Origin: CAWIHA01 sp963835855
GTDB lineage: Bacteria; Acidobacteriota; Terriglobia; Bryobacterales; Bryobacteraceae
Reading direction: 5' to 3'
Assembly (NCBI GenBank): GCA_963835855.1
Contig: CAWIHA010000025.1
Span: 62,001 to 126,000, forward strand
Length of the DNA: 64,000 nucleotides
The position numbers and the translations under genes were made by a program. Shown one piece after another: positions 1-8,613 of this stretch. Below the pieces are notes generated by a model. The model was not told the origin of the DNA, did not search any database, and saw only the letters and a program-made list of their open reading frames with translations. Numbering within the stretch: position 1 is the first letter of the stretch; each line of letters opens with the position of its first letter.

Positions 1-2
1 TC

Positions 3-923
3 GGCCTGCTCGGCATTCTGTGTTTTCTGATGCTGGGCTGCGGCCCAGCGCGGACGGGCGCAGCCCGAATCGATCCCGCGCTCGCGGCGCTCGTCCCCTC
101 CGATACCACGCTGCTCGCGGGCGTCCAAATGGAAGCGCTGCGCGCAACGCCGCTGTGGCAGAAATACACCGCGGGGCGACCGCTCGCTGCGTTCGACGAG
201 TTCACGCGCGAAACCGGCCTGGACCTGCGCAAGGACGTTGGGGAGGTCCTGATCGCTTCGAACGGCAAGGACACGGCGGTGATGGCGCGGGGCAAGTTTT
301 CGCCTCAGGGAATCGAGCCGCGCATCGAGCGGCCGGGCGTGACGCGCACGCCATACAAGGGCTATACGTTGATCGGCGGCGAAGCGGGAGCGGTCGTATT
401 CATGAACTCGACGACGGCGGTGGCGGGGCGCGCGTCCGCAGTGCGCTACATCATCGACCAGCGCAGCCGCTCGAACGGGCCGCCACCCGCGCTCCGCGGG
501 CTACTCGGCGGAATTCCGATGGGAGACCAGATCTGGCTGGCCGCGGCAGCCGGTTTCTCGCAACTTGAACGCGCGCTTCCGCAATCAGGCAATGCCGCGA
601 ACCTGCGGAAGATTGCCTCGATGCTCGAGGGCGTAACGGCCGGGGCCGATCTGCGATCCGGCGTGGCGGTGTTCGCAGCGGGTGTGTGCCGTACGGACCA
701 GGACGCGCAATCCCTAGGCGCCGCACTGCGGGGGCTGGCCGAAATTGGGCGCTTGAGCACGCCGTCTCATCAGCTCGAGATGCTGTACGTCTACGACGCG
801 GTCCACATCGATCGGCAGCAGCGCACGGTGCGCGTGGATATTACTTTGCCCGAGGGACTGGTGGAGATGCTGATCGGGAAGTTCCAGCCGCCGGCGCCGG
901 GCCAGGGCGCGCGGCCCAGATAG
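3..923 (+). CDS. Secreted lipoprotein of unknown function (5' end outside window)
   Basis: The frame is open from the first in-frame base and reads GLLGILCFLMLGCG, a hydrophobic stretch ending in a lipobox-like MLGC, so only a few N-terminal residues are missing. The mature part (about 295 residues) begins with DPALAALVPSDTTLLAGV and alternates short hydrophobic strands, resembling the acidobacterial proteins often annotated as DUF3352-like. No catalytic motif is visible. It ends 117 nt before argS on the same strand. Function is unknown; outer-membrane or periplasmic anchoring is inferred from the lipobox. Confidence 0.6.
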   Translation, partial: GLLGILCFLMLGCGPARTGAARIDPALAALVPSDTTLLAGVQMEALRATPLWQKYTAGRPLAAFDEFTRETGLDLRKDVGEVLIASNGKDTAVMARGKFSPQGIEPRIERPGVTRTPYKGYTLIGGEAGAVVFMNSTTAVAGRASAVRYIIDQRSRSNGPPPALRGLLGGIPMGDQIWLAAAAGFSQLERALPQSGNAANLRKIASMLEGVTAGADLRSGVAVFAAGVCRTDQDAQSLGAALRGLAEIGRLSTPSHQLEMLYVYDAVHIDRQQRTVRVDITLPEGLVEMLIGKFQPPAPGQGARPR

Positions 924-1028
924 CTTCGTGCGGACCGAGGAAGGCGCAAAGAGGTTGCGCAGCCGTGAGGGAGTGATCCGATAAGAAGACCAGCCGCTTG
1001 TGGCCGGGCGCCTGGGCGCCACCGCAGG

Positions 1029-1034
1029 TATACT
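1029..1034 (+). promoter_or_regulatory. Candidate -10 box for argS
   Basis: TATACT lies directly upstream of the probable TTG start of argS. A start site 6-7 nt downstream would coincide with the initiation codon. No convincing -35 is present. Confidence 0.35.
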
Positions 1035-1039
1035 TTGAT

Positions 1040-2992
1040 TTGTTCTACTCGATCGAAAAACGCTTACAGGAGTTTGTCTCCGCACGCATCCGCAGCCGGT
1101 ACGGCATTGACGCCGCCGTGGCCATCGAGTCCCCGAAGCAGCCGGAGTTCGGCGAGCTGGCGCTGCCGGCCGCGTTTCAACTCGCCAAGCAGTTGAAGCG
1201 AGCGCCCAAGCAAATCGCCTCGGAGATAGCAGGCGACCTCAGTTCCATAGAAGGGATCCGGTCCGTTGAGACCGCCGGCAACGGCTACATCAATCTGAGG
1301 CTGGATAGAGGGTGGTACGGGGCGTCGCTGCTGGCGGGGCCGGTTGACGCCGCCATAGCCGCGCCGCCGGGTGACAAGATCGTCGTCGAGCACACCAACA
1401 TCAACCCGAACAAAGCGGCGCACATCGGCCATCTGCGCAATGCGGTGCTCGGAGACACGTTCGTGCGGATGCTGCGCGCGCGCGGCCGCAAGGTCGAGGT
1501 ACAGAATTACATCGACAATACGGGCGTGCAGGTCGCGGACATCGTCGCCGGATTCCAGCACCTCGAAGGCAAAGGGCCGGAGGAAGTCGAACAGATGATT
1601 GCTTCCACCGGCCGCTTCGACTATCTCTGCTGGGATCTCTACGCGCGGATCTCGGCGTATTACCAGGAGCATCCGCAGGCGCTGGCGTGGCGGCAGGAAG
1701 CGCTGCACGCGATCGAAGCGGGCGAGGGCCCGGCGGCGCGGCTCGCGCATCTGATTTCGGACGCAATTGTTCACGCGCACCTGAAAACGATGTGGCGGCT
1801 CGGCATCGCCTACGATTTGCTGCCGCGCGAGAGCGAGATCCTGCGCCTCCAATTCTGGGCGGCCGCGTTTGAGCTGTTGAAAGAGCGCAAGGCGATCTAC
1901 CTGGAGACCGAGGGCAAGAACGCGGGCTGCTGGGTAATGCCTGGCGCAGCATACTCGGCCGGTGCGGAGAGCGAAGACAGCAAGGTCATCGTGCGCTCGA
2001 ACGGCACGGTGACGTACGTCGGCAAGGACATCGCCTACCAGCTTTGGAAATTCGGACTGCTTGGCAAAGATTTTTACTACCGGTTGCTGATGACCTACCC
2101 GGATGGGCGCCCGTTATGGATCACGGCGGATCAGCCCTGCGCGGGCGCTCCGGAGTTCGGGCACGCGGCGCGAGTCTACAACGTAATCGACTCACGGCAG
2201 TCCTATTTGCAGGACGTGGTGATGGCTGGCCTCAAAGCGCTGGGGTTCGACGAGCAGGCCGGGCGGTCGGTGCATTTCTCCTATGAGATGGTGGCGCTCT
2301 CGCCGCGGTGCTGCGCCGAGCTGGGCATCCCGCTCTCCGGGGAAGAGCGCAGGCGGCCCTACATCGAGGTATCGGGCCGCAAGGGCCTGGGCGTGAAAGC
2401 GGACGACCTGATCGACAAACTGATCGAAGAGGCATTGCGCGAGGTCGCTTCGCGGCATCCCGGCGATCCGCTGGAAAAGCAACGGACTATAGCGGCCCAG
2501 ATCGCCGCCGGCGCCCTGCGTTACTTCCTGCTGAAGTTCACGCGCAATTCCGTGATCGCCTTCGATTTTCAGGAGGCGCTCAGCTTCGAGGGCGAGACCG
2601 GTCCTTATGTGCAGTACGCCGCCGTGCGCGCCCGCAATATCTGGCGCAAGCTCGAAGAACGCGGCGAGACGCTGCCGGACTTCGTGCGCGAGCTGACGGC
2701 GGAATCGATGGGCCGCCAGCTTCGTTCCGAGGGCCTCTGGCAGATCGCCGTAGCCGCCTCAAAGGCCGATTCCGCGATCGAGCGGGCCATCGTTTCCGGC
2801 GAGCCAGCGCACGTGGCTAAGTACGCCTTCCAACTCGCCCAGGCGTTCAGTAACTTCTATCACGAGTACCCGGTCATCACCGAAGAGAACCGCGAGAAGA
2901 AAGTCTTTCTGCTCTGGCTCACCGGCTACCTCCGCCTGCAACTCGAACGCACGCTGGCGGTGCTGGGCATCGAAGTGCCCGAGTATATGTAG
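1040..2992 (+). CDS. argS: Arginyl-tRNA synthetase
   Basis: Class I aminoacyl-tRNA synthetase charging tRNA-Arg. The N-terminal additional domain is followed by the catalytic fold with HIGH motif in NKAAHIGHLRNAVLGD. The usual KMSKS loop is replaced by SGRKGLGVKADDL, a variant seen in some bacterial ArgS. The C-terminal DALR anticodon-binding domain starts near QYAAVRARNIW and the protein ends LGIEVPEYM. The frame opens at TTG 998, but the residues before FYSIEKRLQEF look non-conserved. I therefore place the start at TTG 1040, which lies 5 nt after a TATACT box (1029-1034) and would give a leaderless mRNA. Length is about 650 residues, somewhat long for ArgS. Confidence 0.93.
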   Translation: MFYSIEKRLQEFVSARIRSRYGIDAAVAIESPKQPEFGELALPAAFQLAKQLKRAPKQIASEIAGDLSSIEGIRSVETAGNGYINLRLDRGWYGASLLAGPVDAAIAAPPGDKIVVEHTNINPNKAAHIGHLRNAVLGDTFVRMLRARGRKVEVQNYIDNTGVQVADIVAGFQHLEGKGPEEVEQMIASTGRFDYLCWDLYARISAYYQEHPQALAWRQEALHAIEAGEGPAARLAHLISDAIVHAHLKTMWRLGIAYDLLPRESEILRLQFWAAAFELLKERKAIYLETEGKNAGCWVMPGAAYSAGAESEDSKVIVRSNGTVTYVGKDIAYQLWKFGLLGKDFYYRLLMTYPDGRPLWITADQPCAGAPEFGHAARVYNVIDSRQSYLQDVVMAGLKALGFDEQAGRSVHFSYEMVALSPRCCAELGIPLSGEERRRPYIEVSGRKGLGVKADDLIDKLIEEALREVASRHPGDPLEKQRTIAAQIAAGALRYFLLKFTRNSVIAFDFQEALSFEGETGPYVQYAAVRARNIWRKLEERGETLPDFVRELTAESMGRQLRSEGLWQIAVAASKADSAIERAIVSGEPAHVAKYAFQLAQAFSNFYHEYPVITEENREKKVFLLWLTGYLRLQLERTLAVLGIEVPEYM

Positions 2993-3175
2993 GGGAACTG
3001 CGGCAGCCGTATCGAAAGCAGAGATTGCCGCCTCTACCAGTCTTGGGGAGTGAGTCGGAAGGCTCAGCCGGACTTCTGCCCGACGCGCTCTCTGGCGATT
3101 GTCCTGCACTCCTCATCTGGATCGCGCCGTGCCGTTCAAGCCTTTTCTGGCGCCCTGCTAGAATGGACTTAAAAG

Positions 3176-5830
3176 ATGCCATCCACAAACTCATTGGGCT
3201 CTCGATCTGTCTTGCGCGTTGGCGATCGCCAGCACGAGATCTATTCCCTGAAAGCTCTTGAAAAAGCGGGCTTCGGCGGCGTGGCGCGGCTGCCGTACTC
3301 GATCAAGGTGCTGCTCGAAAACCTGCTGCGGCATGAGGACGGACGCACGGTCACGGCCGCCGACATCGAGTTCGTCGCGAAATGGACCGGGCGAGGCTCG
3401 CGCGAGATCAGCTTCATGCCGGCCCGCGTGCTGCTCCAGGATTTCACGGGCGTGCCCTGCGTGGTCGATCTCGCCGCGATGCGCGACGCGCTGGCGGCGA
3501 TGGGGGCCGACCCCAAGCGCGTCAATCCGCTGATCCCGGCCGAGCTGGTGATCGACCATTCGGTGCAGGTGGATCAATTCGGCTCGCAAGGCGCGTTCGC
3601 ATTCAATGCCGAGCTCGAGTTTCAGCGCAACCAGGAACGTTACGCGCTGCTGCGCTGGGGGCAATCGGCATTCCGCAATTTCCGCGTAGTGCCGCCGGAT
3701 ACAGGAATCGTGCATCAGGTGAACCTGGAATATTTGGCGCCGGTGGTGTTCGGGGCAGGGAACGGCGCGGGGCTGGCCTACCCGGACACGCTCGTCGGAA
3801 CGGACTCGCATACGACGATGATTAACGGCCTGGGCGTGCTCGGCTGGGGCGTCGGCGGAATCGAGGCCGAAGCCTGGATGCTGGGCCAGTCCATCTCGAT
3901 GCTGCTGCCGGAGGTGATCGGTTTCCGGTTGCGTGGCTGTTTGCCGGCGGGCTCGACGGCGACGGATTTGGTGCTGACCGTGACCGAGATTCTGCGCAAG
4001 AAGAAAGTTGTCGGCAAGTTCGTCGAGTTTTTTGGGCCGGGCCTGAGCGCGCTGGGGCTGGCCGACCGCGCCACCATCGCCAATATGTCGCCCGAATACG
4101 GCGCAACGATGGCGTTCTTCCCCGTAGACGCCGAAACGCTGGCTTATCTCCGGCTCACGCACCGCCCGCCCGAGGTGGTGGCCCTGGTCGAGGCGTACAC
4201 AAAAGAGCAGGGCCTCTTCCGCACGGACGCAGCGCCGGAGCCGTTGTTTACCGAAGTGGTTGACTTGGACCTAGGCACGGTCAGAACATCGCTGGCCGGG
4301 CCCAAGCGCCCTCAGGACCGCATTGACCTGCCGGACGTGAAAAGGAATTTTGCGGAGTTCCTCGCCTCGCAACCGAAGCGCGTGAAGGCCGCCGCCAACG
4401 GCCGCGGCGAGATGCGCGACGGAGCGGTGGTGATCGCGGCCATCACGAGCTGCACGAATACGTCGAACCCGTCGGTGATGCTGGGCGCGGGACTGCTGGC
4501 GAAGAAGGCGGTCGAGCGCGGGCTGAAAACGAAGCCTTGGGTAAAAACCAGCCTTGCGCCGGGCTCCAAGGTCGTGTCCGATTATTTGACCGATGCCGGC
4601 CTGATGCCGTATCTGGAGCAGTTGGGCTTTCACCTGGTCGGCTACGGCTGCACCACGTGCATTGGAAACAGCGGGCCGCTGCCCGAGCCGGTTGCGGCGG
4701 CCGTCGAAAAAGAGAAGCTGGTGGTGGCGGCGGTGCTCAGCGGGAACCGGAATTTCGAAGGGCGCATCAATCCGCTCGTGCGGGCGAACTACCTGGCGTC
4801 GCCGCCGCTGGTGGTGGCCTATGCGCTGGCGGGCGGCGTCGATATCGACCTGGATCACGAGCCCCTGGGCGAAGATGCGGCAGGACATCCCGTGTATCTG
4901 CGCGAGATCTGGCCGCCGCCCGAAGAAGTGCGCGAAGCGGTGCGGAAATTCGTGCGCTCAGGAATGTTCGAGAAGCAATACTCCGAGGTCTTCGAAGGCG
5001 ACGCGCGCTGGCGCTCGCTGCCGGTTCCGGCCGGCGGCACTTACAAATGGGACGAGCGATCGACCTATATCAAGCGCCCGCCGTATTTCGACGCCATGGC
5101 GGACCCCGAAACGTTTGTGCAGGATTTCCACGGCATGCGCGTGCTGGCGCTTTTGGGCGACTCGGTCACCACGGACCACATCTCGCCCGCGGGCTCGATT
5201 CCAGCCGACAGCCCCGCCGGCCGGTATTTGCTTTCACTGGGTGTCAAGCCGGCGGATTTCAATTCGTACGGCTCGCGGCGCGGAAATCACGAAGTGATGG
5301 TGCGCGGCACGCTCGCCAACATTCGTTTGCGCAATCAGCTCGCGCCGGGAACCGAGGGCGGCTGGACCGTGCACCTGCCCGGCGGCCAACAGATGTCGAT
5401 CTACGACGCTGCCATCGAATATCAGCGCGAAGGCGTGCCGCTGCTGATCGTGGCGGGCAAGGAATACGGCGCGGGGTCGTCGCGCGACTGGGCGGCGAAG
5501 GGCGTGAACCTGCTCGGCGTGCGCGCGGTGATCGCGGAGAGCTTCGAGCGGATACACCGTTCGAACCTGGTCGGAATGGGCGTGCTGCCGCTCGAGTTTT
5601 TGCCGGAGCAGAACGCCGCGAGCCTGGGTTTGACGGGCTGCGAGACCTTCCACATCGAAGGCGTGCGGGAGGCGATCGGCGGCTCCCGGCGCGCCCGCGT
5701 GCGCGCAGTGGCCCAGGATGACGCTGAGCGGAGCTTCGAAGTCACGGTGCGCGTCGATACTCCGCAGGAAGCTGAATATTACCGCAACGGCGGTATTTTG
5801 CCTTACGTATTGCGGCAGTTAGCGCGCTAA
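3176..5830 (+). CDS. acnA: Aconitate hydratase A
   Basis: Cytoplasmic TCA-cycle enzyme interconverting citrate and isocitrate through a [4Fe-4S] cluster. The 884-residue length is normal for AcnA/IRP-type aconitases. The three cluster cysteines are visible: Cys426 in SCTNTSNPS, and Cys492 and Cys495 in GCTTCIGN. Substrate-binding signatures include GTDSHTTMINGLGVLGWGVGG and the swivel domain with KEYGAGSSRDWAAKG. The ATG at 3176 is 11 nt after a TAGAAT box (3159-3164), so the 5' leader may be only a few nucleotides. It stands alone, with about 180 nt before it and no co-directional gene after it. Confidence 0.97.
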   Translation: MPSTNSLGSRSVLRVGDRQHEIYSLKALEKAGFGGVARLPYSIKVLLENLLRHEDGRTVTAADIEFVAKWTGRGSREISFMPARVLLQDFTGVPCVVDLAAMRDALAAMGADPKRVNPLIPAELVIDHSVQVDQFGSQGAFAFNAELEFQRNQERYALLRWGQSAFRNFRVVPPDTGIVHQVNLEYLAPVVFGAGNGAGLAYPDTLVGTDSHTTMINGLGVLGWGVGGIEAEAWMLGQSISMLLPEVIGFRLRGCLPAGSTATDLVLTVTEILRKKKVVGKFVEFFGPGLSALGLADRATIANMSPEYGATMAFFPVDAETLAYLRLTHRPPEVVALVEAYTKEQGLFRTDAAPEPLFTEVVDLDLGTVRTSLAGPKRPQDRIDLPDVKRNFAEFLASQPKRVKAAANGRGEMRDGAVVIAAITSCTNTSNPSVMLGAGLLAKKAVERGLKTKPWVKTSLAPGSKVVSDYLTDAGLMPYLEQLGFHLVGYGCTTCIGNSGPLPEPVAAAVEKEKLVVAAVLSGNRNFEGRINPLVRANYLASPPLVVAYALAGGVDIDLDHEPLGEDAAGHPVYLREIWPPPEEVREAVRKFVRSGMFEKQYSEVFEGDARWRSLPVPAGGTYKWDERSTYIKRPPYFDAMADPETFVQDFHGMRVLALLGDSVTTDHISPAGSIPADSPAGRYLLSLGVKPADFNSYGSRRGNHEVMVRGTLANIRLRNQLAPGTEGGWTVHLPGGQQMSIYDAAIEYQREGVPLLIVAGKEYGAGSSRDWAAKGVNLLGVRAVIAESFERIHRSNLVGMGVLPLEFLPEQNAASLGLTGCETFHIEGVREAIGGSRRARVRAVAQDDAERSFEVTVRVDTPQEAEYYRNGGILPYVLRQLAR

Positions 5831-5913
5831 CGCCCGGTCCCCGAAATACCTTTTAACCGCTCCCTCACGGTCGCGGCTCCGAATGTACGCCTGCTAACAT
5901 TGTCGCCGCGAGC

Positions 5914-6462
5914 CTACCGGAGAAGGTCGGCTCCTGAGTGGTCCTCAAGCTCCTTGCTGATTATCTGAATTCTGCACACCTTTGCCGACCAGCGGGCCTT
6001 AAGCACTTGGGCCGCTATCACAGAACGCTCGGTGACGGCGACGAGACTGTAGTCGACGGGGTTCCTGTCGGCGAATGTGGCGAAGGGAACTCTATAGTTG
6101 TTTTCCAGGGCTTCAGGCGAAAAGCGCTCCGCTGGCGTGAGTTGGATCACGGCTAGTCGGTCGTTATAATAGTAGAGTTCGACAGTCTTGAACCCGGCGA
6201 CTTCCTTGAAGCACTGCTTGCGGAGGTTCCTCCCGCGCAGCCCTGGGATGAACCACTTATCGATGCGTTCGATGAATAGGCGGTCGGGCTTGTCGCTCGC
6301 AGGTGTCCCGAGCACGCGCTCAGCGTCGGCAGCCGTGCTCGTCCCGAGCACCAGGCCGTGCCACTGGTCGGGTTGTACGGCCGTTTGGGCAGCTAGGGTA
6401 CCCGCCAAGGACGCGCAGAACAAGATCGTTGCGCATTCGGTCCAGCATTTCCAGTTGTGCAT
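5914..6462 (-). CDS. Small secreted protein of unknown function
   Basis: 182 residues. An N-terminal signal peptide (MHNWKCWTECATILFCASLAG, cleavage probably near TLAAQ) precedes a mature part beginning PDQWHGLVLGTSTAADAERVLG. That W-x2-L-x2-G-x-S pattern is common in small secreted acidobacterial proteins and resembles SmpA/OmlA-like folds. A strong Shine-Dalgarno (GAGGAGG, 4 nt before the ATG) supports the start. It is the last gene of a minus-strand operon, 36 nt after the stop of its neighbour. Its first ~60 nt of coding sequence and the RBS are homologous to the neighbour's although the mature proteins differ. No function assigned. Confidence 0.65.
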   Translation of the reverse strand: MHNWKCWTECATILFCASLAGTLAAQTAVQPDQWHGLVLGTSTAADAERVLGTPASDKPDRLFIERIDKWFIPGLRGRNLRKQCFKEVAGFKTVELYYYNDRLAVIQLTPAERFSPEALENNYRVPFATFADRNPVDYSLVAVTERSVIAAQVLKARWSAKVCRIQIISKELEDHSGADLLR

Positions 6463-6484
6463 TGATCCTCCTCAACAACTCGAT
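6404..6484 (-). repeat. RBS/signal-peptide module, copy 2 (81 nt)
   Basis: Partner of 7000-7080. It covers the ribosome-binding site, ATG and signal-peptide codons of the gene at 5914-6462. Confidence 0.8.
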
Positions 6485-6497
6485 GCTACCCGCCTAG

Positions 6498-7058
6498 TTA
6501 TAGCGGCGAATCCAGATGCCGCTTGTATGACAGCGTGAGAATGAACACACTTGGGACTGAGTCGTCGAGATGAATGACCGTAAGCTCGACGACTATTGTG
6601 GTCGATGGAAAGCTCCATTGCGAATGCTGTGAATTGCTGGTTGCACTTGCGGATTTGGTTTTCCAGGGCGCGCCATATTTTTCGACGAGCGCGCCCTCAA
6701 GACTCTGGAAGTCGATCTCGGTAACGTCGGATTCTGGAGACAGGAGAACTTGCCGCAGGCCACTGACGGGATCGAATCTGAAGTGAGGCTTAAATAAGGT
6801 CCCTGCAATCTTCACCTCGGGGACAGAGATTGGCGCAAAGCCGAACTTCGTATAGGGCAGGGCCGCATCCCCCACGAGCCTGGTGGAACCGGGGAAGGCC
6901 GCGAGCAATTGCTCTTCAGTCATGCCCCAACGCGCCTTCGTCCAACCGCCTGGGTCAGGACTCTTTGTGTCCGGTTCACCGGCTGATGCCACCCTAGCCG
7001 CCAAGAGTGCGCAGGACAAGATCGTTGCGCATGCGGTCCAACGTTTCCAATTGTGCAT
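6498..7058 (-). CDS. Small secreted protein of unknown function
   Basis: 186 residues. Signal peptide MHNWKRWTACATILSCALLAA is nearly the same as that of the downstream gene. The mature part starts GGWTKARWGMTEEQLLAAFPG, a pattern of short secreted acidobacterial proteins (KARWGMT-x-E-Q). The rest is predicted mixed strand/helix and ends LSYKRHLDSPL. The ribosome-binding site GAAAGGG lies 4 nt before ATG. It is preceded by 45 nt and the hypothetical gene at 7103. No catalytic motif was seen. Confidence 0.65.
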   Translation of the reverse strand: MHNWKRWTACATILSCALLAARVASAGEPDTKSPDPGGWTKARWGMTEEQLLAAFPGSTRLVGDAALPYTKFGFAPISVPEVKIAGTLFKPHFRFDPVSGLRQVLLSPESDVTEIDFQSLEGALVEKYGAPWKTKSASATSNSQHSQWSFPSTTIVVELTVIHLDDSVPSVFILTLSYKRHLDSPL

Positions 7059-7080
7059 TGATCCCTTTCAATAGCTCGAT
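7000..7080 (-). repeat. RBS/signal-peptide module, copy 1 (81 nt)
   Basis: Aligns without gaps to 6404-6484 with 13 mismatches (84% identity). It spans the intergenic ribosome-binding site, the start codon and the signal-peptide coding region of the gene at 6498-7058. Similarity ends where the mature proteins begin. Confidence 0.8.
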
Positions 7081-7102
7081 ATCACTAGCCGTCGCCTCGG
7101 CC

Positions 7103-7507
7103 TCAAGCCTTTTTCCGGGGCAGTTCCCATTCGGCTTCGGCCCGGCGAGCGTACTTGGCAAAGAGAACGATATTATTCTCGGCGGCTGTGACAGCCTCCT
7201 GGCTGCCACTTTGGAAAACCTCATCGAGCAAAGTATGAAGGTAGCGCTTTCGTAGGCGCTGATCAACAGGAGGAGTGGCCGCGCCCGTTTTATATTCGGC
7301 GTTGCGAATGCGGGGAGGCGGCGGCTTTGATGCGGGGGTTACCCTCGCATCAGTTCTCAACTCCGCCGCCACGTCGGTGAGGCCCTGGGCGACAGCGAGG
7401 GAGGCAATTTTGCCGAGCACCGGCGTAACCGGCAACGCTTTCTCATAGTTCCGAATGTTTTCCGCTGCGCGCGGCAGCAAGCGGCAAACGAACTTCCCGG
7501 ACAGCAC
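7103..7507 (-). CDS. Hypothetical protein, start region possibly disrupted
   Basis: The frame from GTG 7507 encodes 134 residues (LSGKFVCRLLPRAAENIRNYEK...), rich in charged helices, with no recognised domain and no signal peptide. No good ribosome-binding site precedes the GTG. Upstream, an ATG at 7556 preceded by GGAAGG starts a frame (MSVRKAAE) that stops after 8 codons at 7530. The segment GCGGCGGA occurs twice, 19 nt apart, around this stop. Removing one 19-nt unit would fuse MSVRKAAE to FLVLSGKFV in frame, suggesting a small duplication has cut off the original start. It sits 26 nt after the S24 gene in the same operon. Confidence 0.5.
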   Translation of the reverse strand: MLSGKFVCRLLPRAAENIRNYEKALPVTPVLGKIASLAVAQGLTDVAAELRTDARVTPASKPPPPRIRNAEYKTGAATPPVDQRLRKRYLHTLLDEVFQSGSQEAVTAAENNIVLFAKYARRAEAEWELPRKKA

Positions 7508-7582
7508 GAGAAATTCCGCCGCTGATCTGTTACTCCGCCGCCTTTCGCACGCTCATAACCTTCCGCTTGCGGCGGCTAGGCG

Positions 7583-8410
7583 CTAAAGTCTCTCCTCAGC
7601 CGTCAGCGTGCAGATGTATTCGCCCAGGATGATGTACTCGCCGCTTTCATCCAGTTCGAGCGCCTCGAATTCCGGATTGAGCGGCTTCAGGCGGATGCGC
7701 GTGTGCTGCCAGCCCTCCTCCGTGATCCGCTTCTCGCTTTCGTAAACCTTGATCGTGAACTCGCCGCCGGCCTGGGAGGCGCCGCGCCGCCAGACCAGCA
7801 CGCGCTTGCCCTGGCGCGAACCGGCGGGCCGGTAGTGGAACAGCGCCAGGCTGCCATCCGGGATCTCCGGCTCCATCGAGCGGCCGGCGATGTGGGCCAC
7901 GAACATATCCGGCGCCAGGCGCAGGCCCTGGGGAGCTTCCACCCAACGCTCGGGCTCGACTTCCATATCCTCGCCGAAACGGCCCGCGGCGGCCCGCAGC
8001 GAGTAAACGGGCAGGTGTGTGACGAAGGGCACGATTTGGGCGGGCTCGCGGGCGATGCCGAGCACGTGCTCGTTGAAAAGGCGGTCGAGGGCGTGCGAGA
8101 AGTCGCGCACGGCGGCCGGCTTGCGGTCCGTGATGCGCAACACGTTCGAAAGGCTGTCCTCGAGCGACTCGATGAAAACGCGGGCCCCCATCGCCTGGGC
8201 CCGCCTAGAAATATCCTCCGGCAAGCAGGCCAGGACTTCGGCGTCTTCAGCGCCGGCAATCTGCGCCAGGTCTTCACGCGCCTTAAAATACAAGCGGTCA
8301 GAGGCCGGATCGATAAGCAGGACGGCAAAGTTCTCAACCGGCCGGCCTGGAAGGGCTAGCTGGAGAACTGAATACTCGGCTTTCGTGGTTTCAACCGGTA
8401 GAACCGGCAT
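7583..8410 (-). CDS. S24/LexA-fold peptidase-like protein with a non-HTH N-terminal domain
   Basis: 275 residues. The C-terminal third has the LexA/UmuD-type Ser-Lys dyad: Ser178 in AGRSMEPEIPDG and Lys221 in FTIKVYESEKR, with the usual spacing. Such domains self-cleave in phage repressors, LexA and UmuD. The first ~130 residues lack a helix-turn-helix and an Ala-Gly cleavage pair that I can recognise. They instead read as an alpha/beta domain (EYSVLQLALPGRPVENFAVLLID). It therefore is not LexA; a regulatory or signal-sensing role is inferred only. First gene of the 5.9-8.4 kb minus-strand operon. Confidence 0.75.
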   Translation of the reverse strand: MPVLPVETTKAEYSVLQLALPGRPVENFAVLLIDPASDRLYFKAREDLAQIAGAEDAEVLACLPEDISRRAQAMGARVFIESLEDSLSNVLRITDRKPAAVRDFSHALDRLFNEHVLGIAREPAQIVPFVTHLPVYSLRAAAGRFGEDMEVEPERWVEAPQGLRLAPDMFVAHIAGRSMEPEIPDGSLALFHYRPAGSRQGKRVLVWRRGASQAGGEFTIKVYESEKRITEEGWQHTRIRLKPLNPEFEALELDESGEYIILGEYICTLTAEERL

Positions 8411-8613
8411 GTGCGCTATCTGCGCGGCGCCCCCCTAACCTCGCCATGGCACTCGGGTCGCGCCCGCGCTGGCTTTCAGCTTACTATAAGGCTCGGCAGT
8501 TTCGGCGCCGGTCTTTACAGGGGACCACGCGCTGGGGCGGGGAACCACCGGCGGCCAAGGTTCATTCCTCACCGCCCCCCAGTTCCGTTCTGCGTTCCAC
8601 GATCTGGCGGCCT

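Noticed and set aside
6404..7100. Second reading frame with coiled-coil look (INAQLE-x-LDRMRNDL) in both copies
   Set aside because: Although its substitutions are mostly silent, it has no start codon in one copy (stop just upstream). The other frame has RBS, ATG and a good signal peptide. Kept only as a comment.
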